Made by a program: the position numbers and the translations under genes. A model generated the notes under the pieces. The model saw only the letters and a list, made by a program, of their open reading frames with translations. It made no database searches and was not told the DNA's origin. Positions 1-12,299 of a stretch of DNA of 64,000 nt are shown here, piece by piece (position 1 is the stretch's first letter; every line of letters begins with the position of its first letter). The stretch spans positions 7,505,001-7,569,000 of the forward strand of contig JAJNNQ010000008.1 of the NCBI GenBank assembly GCA_027886175.1, written 5' to 3'. Source of the DNA: Phylloscopus collybita. Lineage: Eukaryota > Chordata > Aves > Passeriformes > Phylloscopidae.

Positions 1-609
1 GTGGATAAGGAATATTTGAATAAAATCCTTCATGTGCCCTAAAGAATTAATTTAGTTTGGGCTAATTGTAATGCTACTGCATTATGGTATGCATAAAGCA
101 GTTTTGATAACACTTTCAGCTAAGTTACTTTTTGTTCACGGACATCTGGTGAGATCCTAACGATACCTAAACCAAACTCGGCAGATCTCTGCCTCCTCAA
201 ATTCCTTCCAGTTTCCACAGTATTGCCAGTATCCACAGATATCACACAGGACATGAATTTCAGCCTTCTAGTTCTGTATAGAGAAAAGCTGAGCTGCTGG
301 TTGTACAGAAGGAGAATTGGTGTAGTGTAGTGTAGCCTCATCATTTGTGTGGTGGGACTGGATGACAGCACTGAAGTTGTGTGTAGGTGGCAGTGGAATT
401 CTGAGGGCAAACTTCTCCTTCCCCACTTCCCAAAGAGACAGTGGAGGTGTTGAGGACTGAAACTTTGAAATTTCAATTTAAGAGGAAGCACAGAGGAAAA
501 AGCCACCCTCATGAGGTGAACAGGTTCTAGGGCTTGGGAAGAGGAATGTGGTTGTGATAAGTGTAGTGTGTGAATCTGTGTGCTATCTTTATACACACAA
601 AATATATAA
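1..609. other. Unique non-coding DNA, no gene seen
   Basis: AT-rich sequence with a somewhat GC-richer patch at 120-560. The minus strand of that patch has an open frame of about 158 codons, but its peptide has no recognisable domain, signal or composition, and I see no convincing splice or promoter context. A small GTGTA triplication lies near 325-340. Probably intergenic or intronic. Confidence 0.6.
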
Positions 610-922
610 TAGAATCATAGGATGGATTAGGTTGGAAGGGATCTTGAATATCACCTTGTTCCAACCCCCTGCCATGAAAAGAACACCTTCCAGTACACGA
701 GCTTGCTCAAAGCTCTGTCCAGCCTGGCCTTTGAACACAGCTCCAGGGATGGGCCAGCCACAGCTCTGGGCAACCTGTGCCAGTGCCTCACCAACCTCAG
801 AGTAAAGATTTATTTCCTAATATCAAATCTCAACTTTACTCTCTTTCAATTTGAAGCCATTCTCCCTTGTCCTGTCACTACCTGCTCTTGCAAATAGTTT
901 TGCTCCATCTTTAGTGTAAGTT
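610..922 (-). mobile_element. CR1 LINE fragment (3' part, 5'-truncated)
   Basis: Read on the minus strand this is the 3' end of a chicken-repeat-1 (CR1) retrotransposon. The plus strand starts with AGAATCATAGGATGGATTAG and GTTGGAAGGGATCTTGAATA, the complement of the CR1 3' terminus. It then runs through the CR1 words for the 'gcctcaccaacctcagagtaaagattt' stretch (about 785-813) and 'ccttgtcctgtcactacctg' to 'ctccatcttt' near 910. The element is truncated at its 5' end (the high coordinate), as is typical of target-primed reverse transcription. Substitutions and small indels mark it as an old, inactive copy. No coding capacity remains. The match is from memory of the family consensus, not a database search. 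Confidence 0.93.
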
Positions 923-3473
923 ATATACATAGTATGTTTATTTATACATTTATATATATATAAAGTGGAAAGGGATTAAGGCAGTGGGATGTGCATGTCT
1001 GACTAGGTAGAAGCTGCCAGATCCTGATGTTTGTGGGTGAGCTGCTAGTGTGGGATACCTGGCTGAGGAGATGCTGTTGCACTAGTTCTGGCACTTGCTG
1101 TTCACCAGCCTGTCTTGGAGTTAGGCTGGGGCTCCCTTCAGAGCAGTGTATTTGCAGATGTGGTGGGTTATATACTGGCTGAGTAAATCTAGTTGTAAAA
1201 CTGAAGGACTGTAGGTGTTTTAGTTTGCTGCTTTCACTGCCACCACAGAATAACAATTTTAATGCTTTGTTTTCTATCGTGCAGCTTAGGAAAGCATGTT
1301 CTGTGTGTCTGTACATACATTGATGCTCAGATCTCTGTTGGTCAGACAGGAATATAATTATTGGTAGAATTCAAACTATTTGCCTTTGATGGTGATCTGG
1401 GCTTCTGATAGAGCTGAGAACAGCTAGCTACAGGATGCAATGATGGAAGCAGTGTTTGCTTTGTCTTTATTCAAGCTGTAAACTGGACTGGTATATGCAA
1501 ATTCAGGACCATGAAACTTGTGTGAATAATATCATAGTATATGATATAAGGCTTCAGGCTTTAAAAATTAAATTTATTAAAGCAGAAGCTTGTATCAATA
1601 GTGTGTAAGCAGAACAAAATACTCTGGTACATAAAGAATTTTTTATACTTGTCAGTCACTTCAGGAGACTGAGAGGAAGCATCTCTGCTAGGTAGTACAA
1701 TCACGGAGGAGTTGCACAGGACTTAGAAGCAGCTTGATAATAATTTTGAGTAATTTCTGTACTTAGCTGCATTCCAGAAATGAAAAGCAAATCTGAATTT
1801 CTCAGTCTAAGCTCCAGGACCATAAAGCATGTTTGTTTACCATCTGCACCATCCTTTCAGCCCCTAGAGGCAAATGAAAAGACCGTAATAACAATGGAGC
1901 ACTGGCTTGCTAAAAGCAGCATCAGCAGAGCTCTAAAGACAAAGCAGCATCCTTTTTTGTACAACACATGAAGTGGGAGAAGCAGCTTGTCTTTCTCCCA
2001 TAGGTTTGAACAAGTTTACACAATTGAAAATAAATGGAGATATTTCTCACAAGGACATCTTCATGGCTATTTTACAGCAACAAAGATGGTGATTTCTCTA
2101 TGTCCTGAGGAGTTTCTTAAACCTTTTTCATCTTTATAGTCCAGATCAGAAATAAAGTGAGCTTAAATTCTAGAATCATGACAGAATTTAAGATGTGACA
2201 TTCATGGCTTTTTTGGTATATGCTAAAACTGAGTTTTAATACATTTGAGTCAGAAAGCACTTTTAAATAAATTTATTAGCAGCTTGAAGAGCAAGTTTCA
2301 AGAATTCCAGTGTTTTCTTTTGTATTCAGTGAGTCTGTGTTCACTGTAATCACCTATTGAAACAAAACACTCAAGAATGCAAATTATTTCCTATGTGACA
2401 CTTAAATTCATAGTGTCGCACTCATGAATGGATGAGCCAGTGTGCAAGCAGAAACTGCTACTTTAGATTGATATTCATACACATAGTTCCTTGTTTCATC
2501 AAGTTTAACTATGGTATTTTAAGGCCCCAAATACTGCTCTGGACAGAAAAAAAAAAGTAAAAGTTAAGCACAGTTTTAATGGCTGTCTTGAGTGGCTGAA
2601 AAGTTTAACAGTAGAATCTGCGAATTTTCTTCTTGAGGAGACCGCTGTTTTATAGAAGAAATAATCTTCACAGATTTTAGTACAGTTGTGGGGATGGCTA
2701 ATTGAACAATCTAGCTTTAGCTCTTGTATATGTGTTATAGAATAAGTCTTGTGCTGTCCTTTGCAGCTGGCAGGAGGTGAGGTTTGTACAAGGGGTGATG
2801 GAGACAAGGTGCAGATGTGTGTGTGACTTGCATGGGCAACTCAGCTTCAGTCTCACTACAAGAACCCCACAGGGCAAATGTCCTCTCATGTTAACACACT
2901 CAACATAAAGCTCTCCATAGCTCTGTAATGAGCTCAGGGTGGATCTTGGAGGATATGAGGGCTTGGTTAGCTGCCTGCAAGACATAAGCAGCTGTGTAAG
3001 GCAAATTCAGCTTGTCTTTGCATGACTATATTGTCCCAGAAGGGATTACCTTGCAGTGAGAATATCACATGAGGTGAACTCTGTGGCCTAGATTAAGTTG
3101 TTGTACTAGTTTACTGGGAGACAGTGGTCCTGAGCAATGTCCCTCATTGACAATGACAGCAGTACCTATTTAAAAGTGATACAATCCTCCTAATTTGGAG
3201 ATCCCAGAGCTGAAAATTTAACAAAAAGCTCATTCACTCCTTGTGTGTGCTGATAGTTCTGTATCTACTCAAATGGACTTTAGTATTGGAAGAAGTTCTG
3301 AATATGCAGTTTCTTATTGTCTGATTCCCATTATATCTCTGTTACTCTAAAATAATAGCACTTTCTATGAATATTCTAATAGTGAACTGAGTGCCAATCA
3401 TCTAGAGAGCCATTGGACTGTTTCTCAAGGGTAGAAGCTGAGTCAGGAAAGCCTTGCTTCAGGACCATGCAGC

Positions 3474-3501
3474 TTTCTTTTTTTTTTTTTTTCTTCTTTT
3501 T
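3474..3501. repeat. Poly(T) tract
   Basis: An uninterrupted run of 15 T (3478-3492) is followed by TTC/T-rich sequence. It is a homopolymer tract with no recognisable processed-gene body next to it. Confidence 0.9.
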
Positions 3502-4583
3502 AATGTGGGGTGGGAGAGGGAAGGACCATTCTCTTTAGTAATACCATGTAATGTTGTTTCTATCTAGAGGAAAAAACAAAAAGCTTTGATAAGGCAGGAA
3601 ACACCAATTTTGCTGATGTTAAAAACACCCAAAACAATGCAGTGCCTGATTATTGATGATAGATGCAGTCACCAGCTAGCAGTGGCCTATGTGTGTGTGT
3701 GCTTGGTCTTTTGAATGCTGGAGGGTGAGGCAGAATTGAAAATGTCTTGAGAGTCACATTTTATGCTGTATTATAGTTTCATGGCTGATCCAGGATTGAG
3801 TCTAGAACTCTTCACGTGCAAGCTCATTTTTGGCAACAGTCTCTGGTGTGTTTTCAGCTCTTCCTAGAAAATAAGCAGGCCCATCAGCATGTGTCAAATA
3901 TACTCTGTTCTTTCTAGGAGTACCAGTGCAGAAATGCTCTTAGCCCTCTGATTGTTGGGTTTCTAAAACACTTGCAGGACTAGCAGAGAAGTTGTTTCAA
4001 TGTTGCTGCGTCCATATAGGCTGGTTTTGTTTTCTCACTCTTCTTTTAGATAGTCCTGTTGCTTCTTAGGCTTTTAAAAAAAATATGGGAAGTCTATTGG
4101 GATATAGGTTTAGAGAACAAACGCATGTTTAAATGGTCAAAAGGTCTGATTCCTTTGAGTGTGGTAGGATATGGAGCAGGAGGATGAATACAGTCATGAA
4201 GACACATGCAAACAACACGTCTGTACTCAATTCTTGTACATGCAATATGTTCCTTCTTTCATCAACAAAGACCTACTGGAATTTGGAACAAGAAATGTCA
4301 TGTGATAGATGGGGAGGTTCTGTGTAGTTGGATCAATACCAGAGGCAGACAGGCACTCATAGGACAGCAGGATTAGTTATTGGGTAAAAATATCCATAAC
4401 ACTTCCAGCTTTAGCTAATAACTTAACTTAAAAATATGGCTAAATTTAACCATCATGTTTATTTGTAAACATATGAAAAATTACCTTGGGGGTGATGTTC
4501 ATCAATGCAATGTGTGTCCATATGTACCCAGTATTGGGTGTATTGCTGGCTTGGGGTCTTTATAACTAGAAAATTCTCAAAAA

Positions 4584-4663
4584 TGTTGTTTGTTTGTTGA
4601 GGCTTTTGTTTTGTGGTTTGTTTTTGTTTTTGTTTGTTTGTTGGGTTGTTTGGTTTTTTTTTT
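4584..4663. repeat. T/G-rich low-complexity tract, (TTTG)n-like
   Basis: About 80 bp made almost only of T and G, with repeated GTTT units (TTTGTTTGTTG, TTTGTTTTTGTTTGTTTG), ending in a T run. It is an imperfect microsatellite. Confidence 0.85.
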
Positions 4664-6479
4664 AATCCAGTTGTGACTGCTATGCTCTTTTCAGGAAATG
4701 TCTAAGATAATTGGAGTCTCCTGAAGTTTCCAGTGAATAATCAAGTTATCAAATTGAAGTGAATAGCATCTACCCATAACAGCAGGTGCAGAATTGTCAC
4801 TAATTATGAATTTGCTGGGTTCAGTAGTGACTATGCATGAATTACGTTGCATTCATTAAAAGAAAAATTCAGAGCCCAACTGGTCACAAGGGAAAAAAAT
4901 TATCATTAGAGTGTTCCTCAAAAGTGAATTAATATTACTGAGATTTATCAGTGAAGAGAACTGCAGAAAGATGAAACACTTCTCTGCCTATGTGGCTGAC
5001 AAACACTTCTGCTAGAAAAACAGTTGTTTTTCTACTAGTTTAGAAAACATTGGCAAATTCCAGCAAAAATATTCTTTATTCCTTCTAGAGAAAGAGGATT
5101 TGCATGTAGGTGTTATCTTAAATATGTGAGAAATTGCTATCCATGTTTCCAGTAAGAGTGGGGAAAAAATCTTGTTTCCAATACTCTTCTACTTTTTTTC
5201 CTGCTTACCCACAGAACAAAAGCAGAGGAGGCAATACTTCTAATATGTGTCCTAAGTTATCTTTGTTTGGCTTTTAATCATCCAATGGGAATATAAAAAG
5301 TAAATCTAGCATATGAAGTAACCATTATGTATTGATTGCATTTTGGATTACCAGGACTTAAAAATCACTGCTGTGAGCTCTGTATTAACAAAATGATAAC
5401 TGTATGAACCTGAAGAGCTGTATGAGATGATCTGGGAAGAAGTCCAGTGAAGAATTCTTAGTGATTCTGGAACCTAACTATAATGGAATAACCATTAAGA
5501 ACCTTGGACTTTATTCCCTCTTCACTCCCTTAACTGAAGTTTTTTTGTTATGACAGAAACGTTGATGCCTAAACACAGAGTTTGAAATGGAGATGCCATG
5601 TGTCCATGAAGAACTTTTTCATCCCCTGTGCTGCTCTGCAGTCTTGTCCCTTCTGCCCTCATCAGCCCCTGCCCTGTGGAGTTGAGCTGCACTCTCAGGA
5701 GTTCCATCTGGAACATGGTTCTGGTATGCTGGCAGTAATTGCTGTGCTTGGGAATAAGGTTTTGGTGCATGTCCCCACCACCATTGTGACAATTTAAGTA
5801 GCACTCAAGGCCAAGATTCCTTCCTCCCTCCCAGGCTGTCACTTTTAACCAGGTCTCTTAGTTTTAAAGCTTGTAAGTGCTCCTATAGTCTTCTATACAT
5901 CTATTCATGTGCTTAATGTTAAATGTGTGAAATGTTTTGAATTCCTGGGGCTGGGGGTGTGGTGATCATCACTCTAGGGATTAGAATCTTTAAAAAGCAA
6001 AGGAAAATCAAATAAATAAAACCTAACATTGTTCCTAATATTTCTCTTTTGGTCTCTGCATTCAGCTTCAAACAGAATTTTTTTTATTTATTTTTAAAAT
6101 TTTTTTTGTATTTATTAGTGATTACTTTTCAGTGAGCCATAATTTGAAAGCAATATGGCATCTCAAGACAGCAGTGGGCTTAGATTTTTGCTCCTGAGGA
6201 CTGGTTACCACTTGCACCCATGATGGTTTCTTGCTTATTAGAGGAGTTACTCCTTATTCTTTGTCAAAGTAGCTGAACTCAGTCTAAGGCTACTGGGGGG
6301 ATTTTTATTTTTATTTTTTGTATTTTTGCTAAGGAGTCTCAAAACCTTCTGAAATACTAGTTCATTTTCAAAAAAGAGGAGCTATTTTGTAGGTGTCATT
6401 AAATCTACTAGAGTAAGTTTACTGTACTTCTGCAGAGAAGATGAAACAGTAAAATGAGCCTATTTTCTCCCGCTGGTCT

Positions 6480-7090
6480 ATTCCCTCATGTTCAGTAAAT
6501 GTCTTGAATGAATTTATGTTCTCAACTAATTGCTTGCTTTTGCTTCAGATAAGAGCTAGTAAAATAGCTGCATGTAATTATGATATCTTCTTAATAAGCC
6601 TTCCATTTGTTTAAACTTTAAAAAGACAGCTGAAAATATACTGTATATTATCATATGAAAGAACTGTAGAAAGCGCTTCTCTCGTCAAAATGCAGAGTGG
6701 ACTTGTGTCAAAATGATTTCAAGTGAAGTGGGGGTTAAAAAAAAGCCTTTTGACCATGAGCACATTCAAAGATGATTTTGATTAATACAAACACATTTAA
6801 TCATTTGTACTTAAAAACATTTTAAATTACCTCACAACCAATGCACTTTATTAGTTTTGTATTCACTTTCATTAACTCAGTGCTTACAACAGCATGAATT
6901 AATTTAGTTTAAATTGTTTGGCTTTTGTTTTTAGCTGGTGGCATAGACAGGACTTTTCACAAGAAGCTCAAAGGCGCTTGCTACAGCCCTAATTCAGTGT
7001 TTCTACTTTCCAAGCACTCCATCTGCCTGTAATTATACATCATGAGTATAAATCAGCCTTCCTTGTACTTCAGAATTAAATAATGAAAGT
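6480..7090. promoter_or_regulatory. Possible conserved non-coding element (homeodomain-word rich)
   Basis: The sequence shows many TAAT/ATTA cores in a short span (around 6574, 6779, 6795, 6898 and 7031), with little simple repeat and no transposon. Such composition is common in vertebrate developmental enhancers. This is inference from composition only. Any AT-rich DNA has chance TAAT words, so confidence is low. Confidence 0.2.
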
Positions 7091-8619
7091 TGACAATGCT
7101 AACTGTGGGGAATGATAAGAAATGCTGTCAAAACTGAAAGTGTGTGCCTCAGTTTCATCCATGAAAAATGGCCTGCTTCACAAGACAAAAGCCTTGGACA
7201 AAAGACCATAGATTCTGTCCATTTTACATGAGAAATAATGGCCAGAAATTTTTCAAAGATATGAAAAATGCAGGCACAGTTGAAAAATATGTGGAAAAAA
7301 ATCCCATGAATTTTAATTGAAATGCAAGAAAGAATAAAGTTCCTGTGAATGTTACAGCATTGAGAACAAGATATTTGCTACAAAGCATTGTAACTTGAAT
7401 GCTTTAACAGTTCTCAGTCTGCAATCTCAATAGTTCTACTTGCACATTTCCCATGCTTTTGTAAAACCCTCCAAAGTTCTCATTTAGAAACCTTTTCCAC
7501 CATGAACTGGTGCTGCTTCTAGGAGAACTGAGCTCTGGTGCCACTCAATATTGGTTCTCAGTGGAAGCCAAGAGATTCATGTTCTAGAATTGACTTAGCT
7601 GGTTGTGTAAATGGATATGTGTTGTTGTAATTTTAAATGCAGCACACATACCTAGTTTGTCTTTTATCTATTCACTGAATAGCCCTTAAGATGATTCAAG
7701 TATAAACAATTATGAATATTTCTGTATAGAACTCACCTGAAAACACTGATGGGAAAATAAATGTAAATCTCTACGAACCTACAGAACAGGAGCACATAAA
7801 GCTACACAGTCCATGAAAGGAGTAAATACGGATTTTTTAAATCAAGGGCACTCAAGTATAGGCATGGCTGATGCTACTTTATATGTCAAATCTTCAAAAG
7901 CTTAATATAAGCTTAAGAAAATCAGTGGTAATTCTACTGCAAATTTCAAATTAGTGGCTTCAAGGTTATTCAATATTGGGGAGGAGGGACAGTCTTTGGA
8001 AAGGTGTAGGTGCCAATATATTTAAATAGACATATTTTTAACACTTATCGTATTTAAGAAAGTAAAAATATTTGAAAATATCTTGGGGAAACAGAGGAAG
8101 ACATGATTGTGAATCTGACTGGGATTTCAAAGCCCCTGAGGCCTTGTGTTTGAGGCATCAAGAAAGCCCCCAGTGTCCTTAAGGACCTAAAGATCTCTGA
8201 CAATCTGAATTCAGGTGGAGGAATTAATTCACTGTCTCCTGCCAAAGTGTTTGCAAGTCAGACTGCTTTTAAAGACCTTGTTATAGAGGTGGAAAAAGAG
8301 CCGTTGACCTTGGGTTTAGGCTGAAATCTGTTGTCATGAGTTTGCATGACAGTCTTATAGGTCTTGTTAGTACCAATTAAAACACAGATTGCCCTACCAG
8401 CAAGTTTTTCTTTCCCTGTCAGTTTTGTATTTATGCAAACAGAGTGAATTGCTGCTTTGATGTGTGCATGGAACCAAGTCCCATATTATTGGGAATTAGT
8501 TTAAATTGTATGAAAATGAAGCTTCTGTAAGCAATACAGAGAGACGCTAATACATTTATTTATGTTAAAACATGTATTTTGTTTCAGAGAAACAAACAGC
8601 TATTAAACACTAAATCCTA

Positions 8620-9350
8620 CAATTCAGGGTGGGAGGTGGGGAATTAAGTGGGCTGTGGAATGCTACTCTGATGTGCAGCGTTGTGAGTTTACATTATAGT
8701 GGCTGTATCCAATCAGTATTTTTAATTCTTTTAATTACCGAACTCTCTGGAGTACATAATGGTGTGGAATATACACATGTATCTGTAATAAACAACATGT
8801 ATCTTGAAGAAATGGATTTAGTTTTGGCAACAACGTGATAGGGAGATCAAAGAGCTTGCTGGCATTAAAGTGATTTAGATACATTTGTCATAGGCAGCTG
8901 TTATGCTAATCTCATTTATGCAGTTGTCAGCTGATAGGTTCTGATGAGCCAGCTTAGTGGGAAAATCATTAGTAGATCCCTATTGTGATAAATGTTATTT
9001 ATTACTGTCAAATGGTATTAATGTTTGATTCAAAGATGGGAAATGGGCATCATCTACATGAAGTTCATCCATTCATGGTCAATGATGACAAAGGGAGCTG
9101 TTGAATTCCAGCCAAAGGAACTTCATTTCTGTAAGAAAAAAGAATAATGGATTTAATTTGCATACGTTTTAAAAGGGTAATGAAGTAATATGATGTTTAT
9201 CTTGGTTGAAGAGTGGTAATTTTTGCTGGCATGGCTCCAGCAACATTTGAGTCATTGTGCAGCATTTGCTGTTCAGTTGTTGGTTGTGGAAGGGGCTTTT
9301 CAAAGCAGCAGGTGCATAAGGGGGGAGGAACTAAAATGGTTTATTCATTA
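8620..9350. promoter_or_regulatory. Possible conserved enhancer-like block with paired E-boxes
   Basis: Within about 40 bp the plus strand has CAGCTG at 8895-8900, an octamer-like TATGCTAAT at 8902-8910, CAGTTG at 8921-8926 and a second CAGCTG at 8928-8933. CTTTTAATTACCG lies upstream near 8730. No repeat or reading frame explains the block. Clustering of bHLH and POU/homeodomain-type words suggests regulatory DNA, but only alignment to other birds could show constraint. Confidence 0.22.
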
Positions 9351-11016
9351 GGCCAAAAATGAGCAATCTCTGTCTTTCCCCTTACCCTCCAGAAATATAT
9401 TTACAACCATCTTCCTTCATTTTACTTCTGCTACGTCAGTATTTCTTTTTCTCTTCCCATCTGAGGCCTTGCTTCCTGAATTACTCCTAGAGCCATAGAG
9501 ATTTCCACTCCATCTTTGTTGTGATTTGACTTTTTTCCACTTCAGCTAAACAGTTAAATTCACAGAGACAGAATCATCCCATTCTAAACCATAAGGCACA
9601 TGTAAGTTAGGAGATGGGCACATGTGGCTGTAAAATTGAGTATTTCATTTTTTCAAGAGGAAAAAACCCCAATATTTTGGCTAATTAGCTGTGCAGCTGG
9701 TTTTAAGTTGTTGAAAAGTGTTCCCTCTGCTTGTGAATTTGCACAGAGGCATTCCTCTTTCTCTTCTCTATTCTACTACAGCTGCAGTACTGTAATCCAT
9801 TTCTAAATGGTTTGAAGTTGAAGAAAACCCCAAAAAAAGACTCAACAAAAAACCCCTATCATGTGCATAGGAAAAAGAAAACCAAAACAAACAAACAACA
9901 AAATCCCAAGCGAAACTTAAATATGATGCAATCAATAATAAAGGGGCTAATTTTAACTACTCATTATAAGACAGGCAAGAGAATATTCACAGTATTGCAG
10001 GCTATATTCTGCGACTAGTATATTTATTATTGATGGACATAGAAATGAAATCAGAGTACTCTGGAAGCTTTAAATCATTTTGTAGAGTAAATAATAAAGT
10101 AACAATTGTAACCTGAGGAAGAACTGACTGAAAAAGTTCTGTAGCTAACATCAAGACAAACAAAATTCCACAACTCCTTCTTCAGGGTCTGTCCTGGCCA
10201 CTAATTCATAGCCTTTATATCTGAGTAATAAGAAATTCCTGGTATTTGAGACAATTGTGGTCTTTTCAAAGGCAGGTAGGTACTAAATTCTCATTGATTT
10301 TTAGCAAGAAATGAGTGCATGACCATCTAGACATACTCAAATTTCAATGACAAACAGTGTGTACTTTCAATTGCCAGCAGTGGTATTGGAGAGTGGCTGG
10401 ACATAGATGCTGTATGGAATTCTGTAAACTAGAATTAGTAAATTGCATCTTGCAAATGAACTGGTAGCAATTAATGCTCTGTTAAACATGTAGACAAAAT
10501 ACTACAGGAAATTATGCATATCTTGAGTTTAAAAACTTTTGACTGTGTTTTACTGGTATATGTACTCTGTATCAACAAAGTTTTTGGGAAACTTTGGGAA
10601 AAGTCAGGGATAGCTCTAAAGAGCTATCTACCATATATAATTTTGAGGTTATTAAAAAAGGTCTTGCCACTAAGTGATCTGCAAAGAAACTTCATAGTGC
10701 AGTGCTGCAAAGAGTAGTTCTATCAATTTCTCCTTAAAGGTTTTCTCACCAATCTCAGCCCCATATTTAAAACATCTTTTGAGGCTGCTCTTAGTATCAC
10801 ACTTACCTGTGTGAGGCAGAAATCCTTTATGAAATCTGCCATCCAGTGTGTGTGTGATCATGTATGCCCAGTGGGTTCCTGGGCTACCAGACAGGATTGA
10901 ATGGGCTGGTTTTGTTCATTCTTCAGGTGGATGTAGAAGCAGATGTTTGCTCTGTGTTCAGTCACTCGAAGCACTCAGCTTTCAGTGCTGCAGACAGCTT
11001 CCAACTGAGACTATTA
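9351..11016. other. Unique AT-rich DNA, no gene
   Basis: No recognisable exon. It contains an A-rich stretch at about 9823-9904 with AAAC units. Nothing else stands out before the CR1 tail that follows. Confidence 0.55.
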
Positions 11017-11106
11017 AAAGGTGGAAGGTGTCCCTGCCCATGGCAGGGGTCAGAACTAGACAATTTTTGAGGTCTCTTCCAAGATAAGCCCTTCTGTGAT
11101 TCTATG
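11017..11106 (+). mobile_element. CR1 LINE 3' tail (short fragment)
   Basis: About 90 bp of the CR1 3' end in plus orientation. It has GGTGTCCCTGCCCATGGCAG near 11028, followed by a degraded 'gaactagacaatttttgaggtctcttccaa' block (described, about 11052-11081) and the terminal TTCTGTGATTCTATGA at 11091-11106. It is extremely 5'-truncated and carries no coding sequence. Confidence 0.88.
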
Positions 11107-11539
11107 AGCTGCCTAAGTTTCAGACCTCATGAACAAGACTTACCAAAATGTGAATCCTGACTTGCCGCAGCACCGCTGCCTCAGAGTCCATATTGTCTGT
11201 TCTTAGTACTGTGTGAGAATCTGCTCCATCTTCACTGGGATTTTTAGACCAAAAAAAAATGTTTCAATAAATATGTATAAGCTGTTTCTCCAAACAGCTG
11301 CATCTTTTGGAGGCTTGCTGCAGATAGCTTTCCAAGTTTTCGGAGTTTGGATTTGAGTCCATTTCCTTTCCTACCTCCCCCGCCATGTCTGCACTTTTAG
11401 ATGAGTGGTTTCCTTGGTTACTTCTGGCAGAAATTACAGTTGATCCTTACCCACTATTAGGATGCTATTTAGTACAATATGTGGAATGTAAGACCTTAGA
11501 ACTCACCTGTTTCCTTATTAGTTCCTGGAACTTCACAGG

Positions 11540-11588
11540 TTTTTTTCCTTCCTTTTTTTCCCCCCCCTTTTTCTTTCCCCCCCCCCCC
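11540..11588. repeat. Polypyrimidine tract with C runs
   Basis: Nearly 50 bp of only C and T on the plus strand, including an 8-C run and a terminal 12-C run (11577-11588). The complement is a G-run purine strand that could form triplex or G-quadruplex-type structures. Runs like this are also prone to sequencing length error. Confidence 0.88.
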
Positions 11589-12270
11589 TAAGCTGTGAAC
11601 ATCCTAGTTTGGGTTAAGATAGATTTAAAAATCTTGCTGTGGGAGAACACATATATCTTTAGCTTACTTTGATAGTCCTCTGAGGCTGTTCTGTAAAGTA
11701 GATAGATTTGTCTCAATCTGTCTTTATGTTGAGATGTGCTGGGCTTGCTCCATTTTTTGTGATAAGAGTTGCTTTGTAGGTCATAGGAGATAAACGTAGA
11801 TCTTGTTGAGAGATTTGCTTGTCAAACTGTGTGATGTATTCCATGACTACTAACTTCTGGAGAGTGTGGGATTGTTATGACATGTATAATATACTGTAAG
11901 ATTCATCCTGAAACCACTGAAATTCATCACTCACACTGGCATATTGAATCACCAGTTTATCAAGGATACTGAAAGTAGCTAAAATTGCTTCCAGCTTACG
12001 ATTAGCTAGTTGACTAGTTAACTCTGACATTAAGATTATCTCTGGAAATGGTGAAAAATATTCAGTAAATGGACAAGTTTCAGTGGGTTTATATTCTCTT
12101 CCCCCCTCTTTTTATCTTTCAGGTGCTGTCTACTTTCCTGTGGTGTCACTTCTAGCACTGAGGTCAATACTGGTGTTTGGGGCTGTTTTTTGGTCATGCA
12201 ACACTATGGACCATATTTCTGGGGCAAGTAATTTTGCAGCTGGCAGATTGTTCGTGTAGAGTTCTTGTTC

Positions 12271-12299
12271 TTACATAGAATTTCATGAATTCTATGTAA
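12271..12299. repeat. Short perfect inverted repeat (12-bp arms)
   Basis: TTACATAGAATT (12271-12282) and AATTCTATGTAA (12288-12299) are exact reverse complements around a 5-bp centre TCATG. Adjoining bases do not extend the pairing. No function is evident. Confidence 0.9.

Larger units (their letters stand above)
923..6479. other. Unique AT-rich DNA with simple repeats, no gene
   Basis: About 5.5 kb with no recognisable exon or RNA gene. It contains a short TA-rich stretch near 940-962, a poly(T) tract at 3478-3492, a T/G-rich tract at 4584-4663 and T-rich runs near 6079-6120. A GC-richer patch at 5580-5840 is open in several frames on both strands, but neither peptide is recognisable. Confidence 0.55.

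Noticed and set aside
120..596. Minus-strand open frame of about 158 codons
   Set aside because: No recognisable family, biased histidine/serine content, and no supporting gene signals.
5522..5842. Overlapping open frames on both strands
   Set aside because: A GC-richer patch has fewer stops by chance; neither peptide resembles a known protein.
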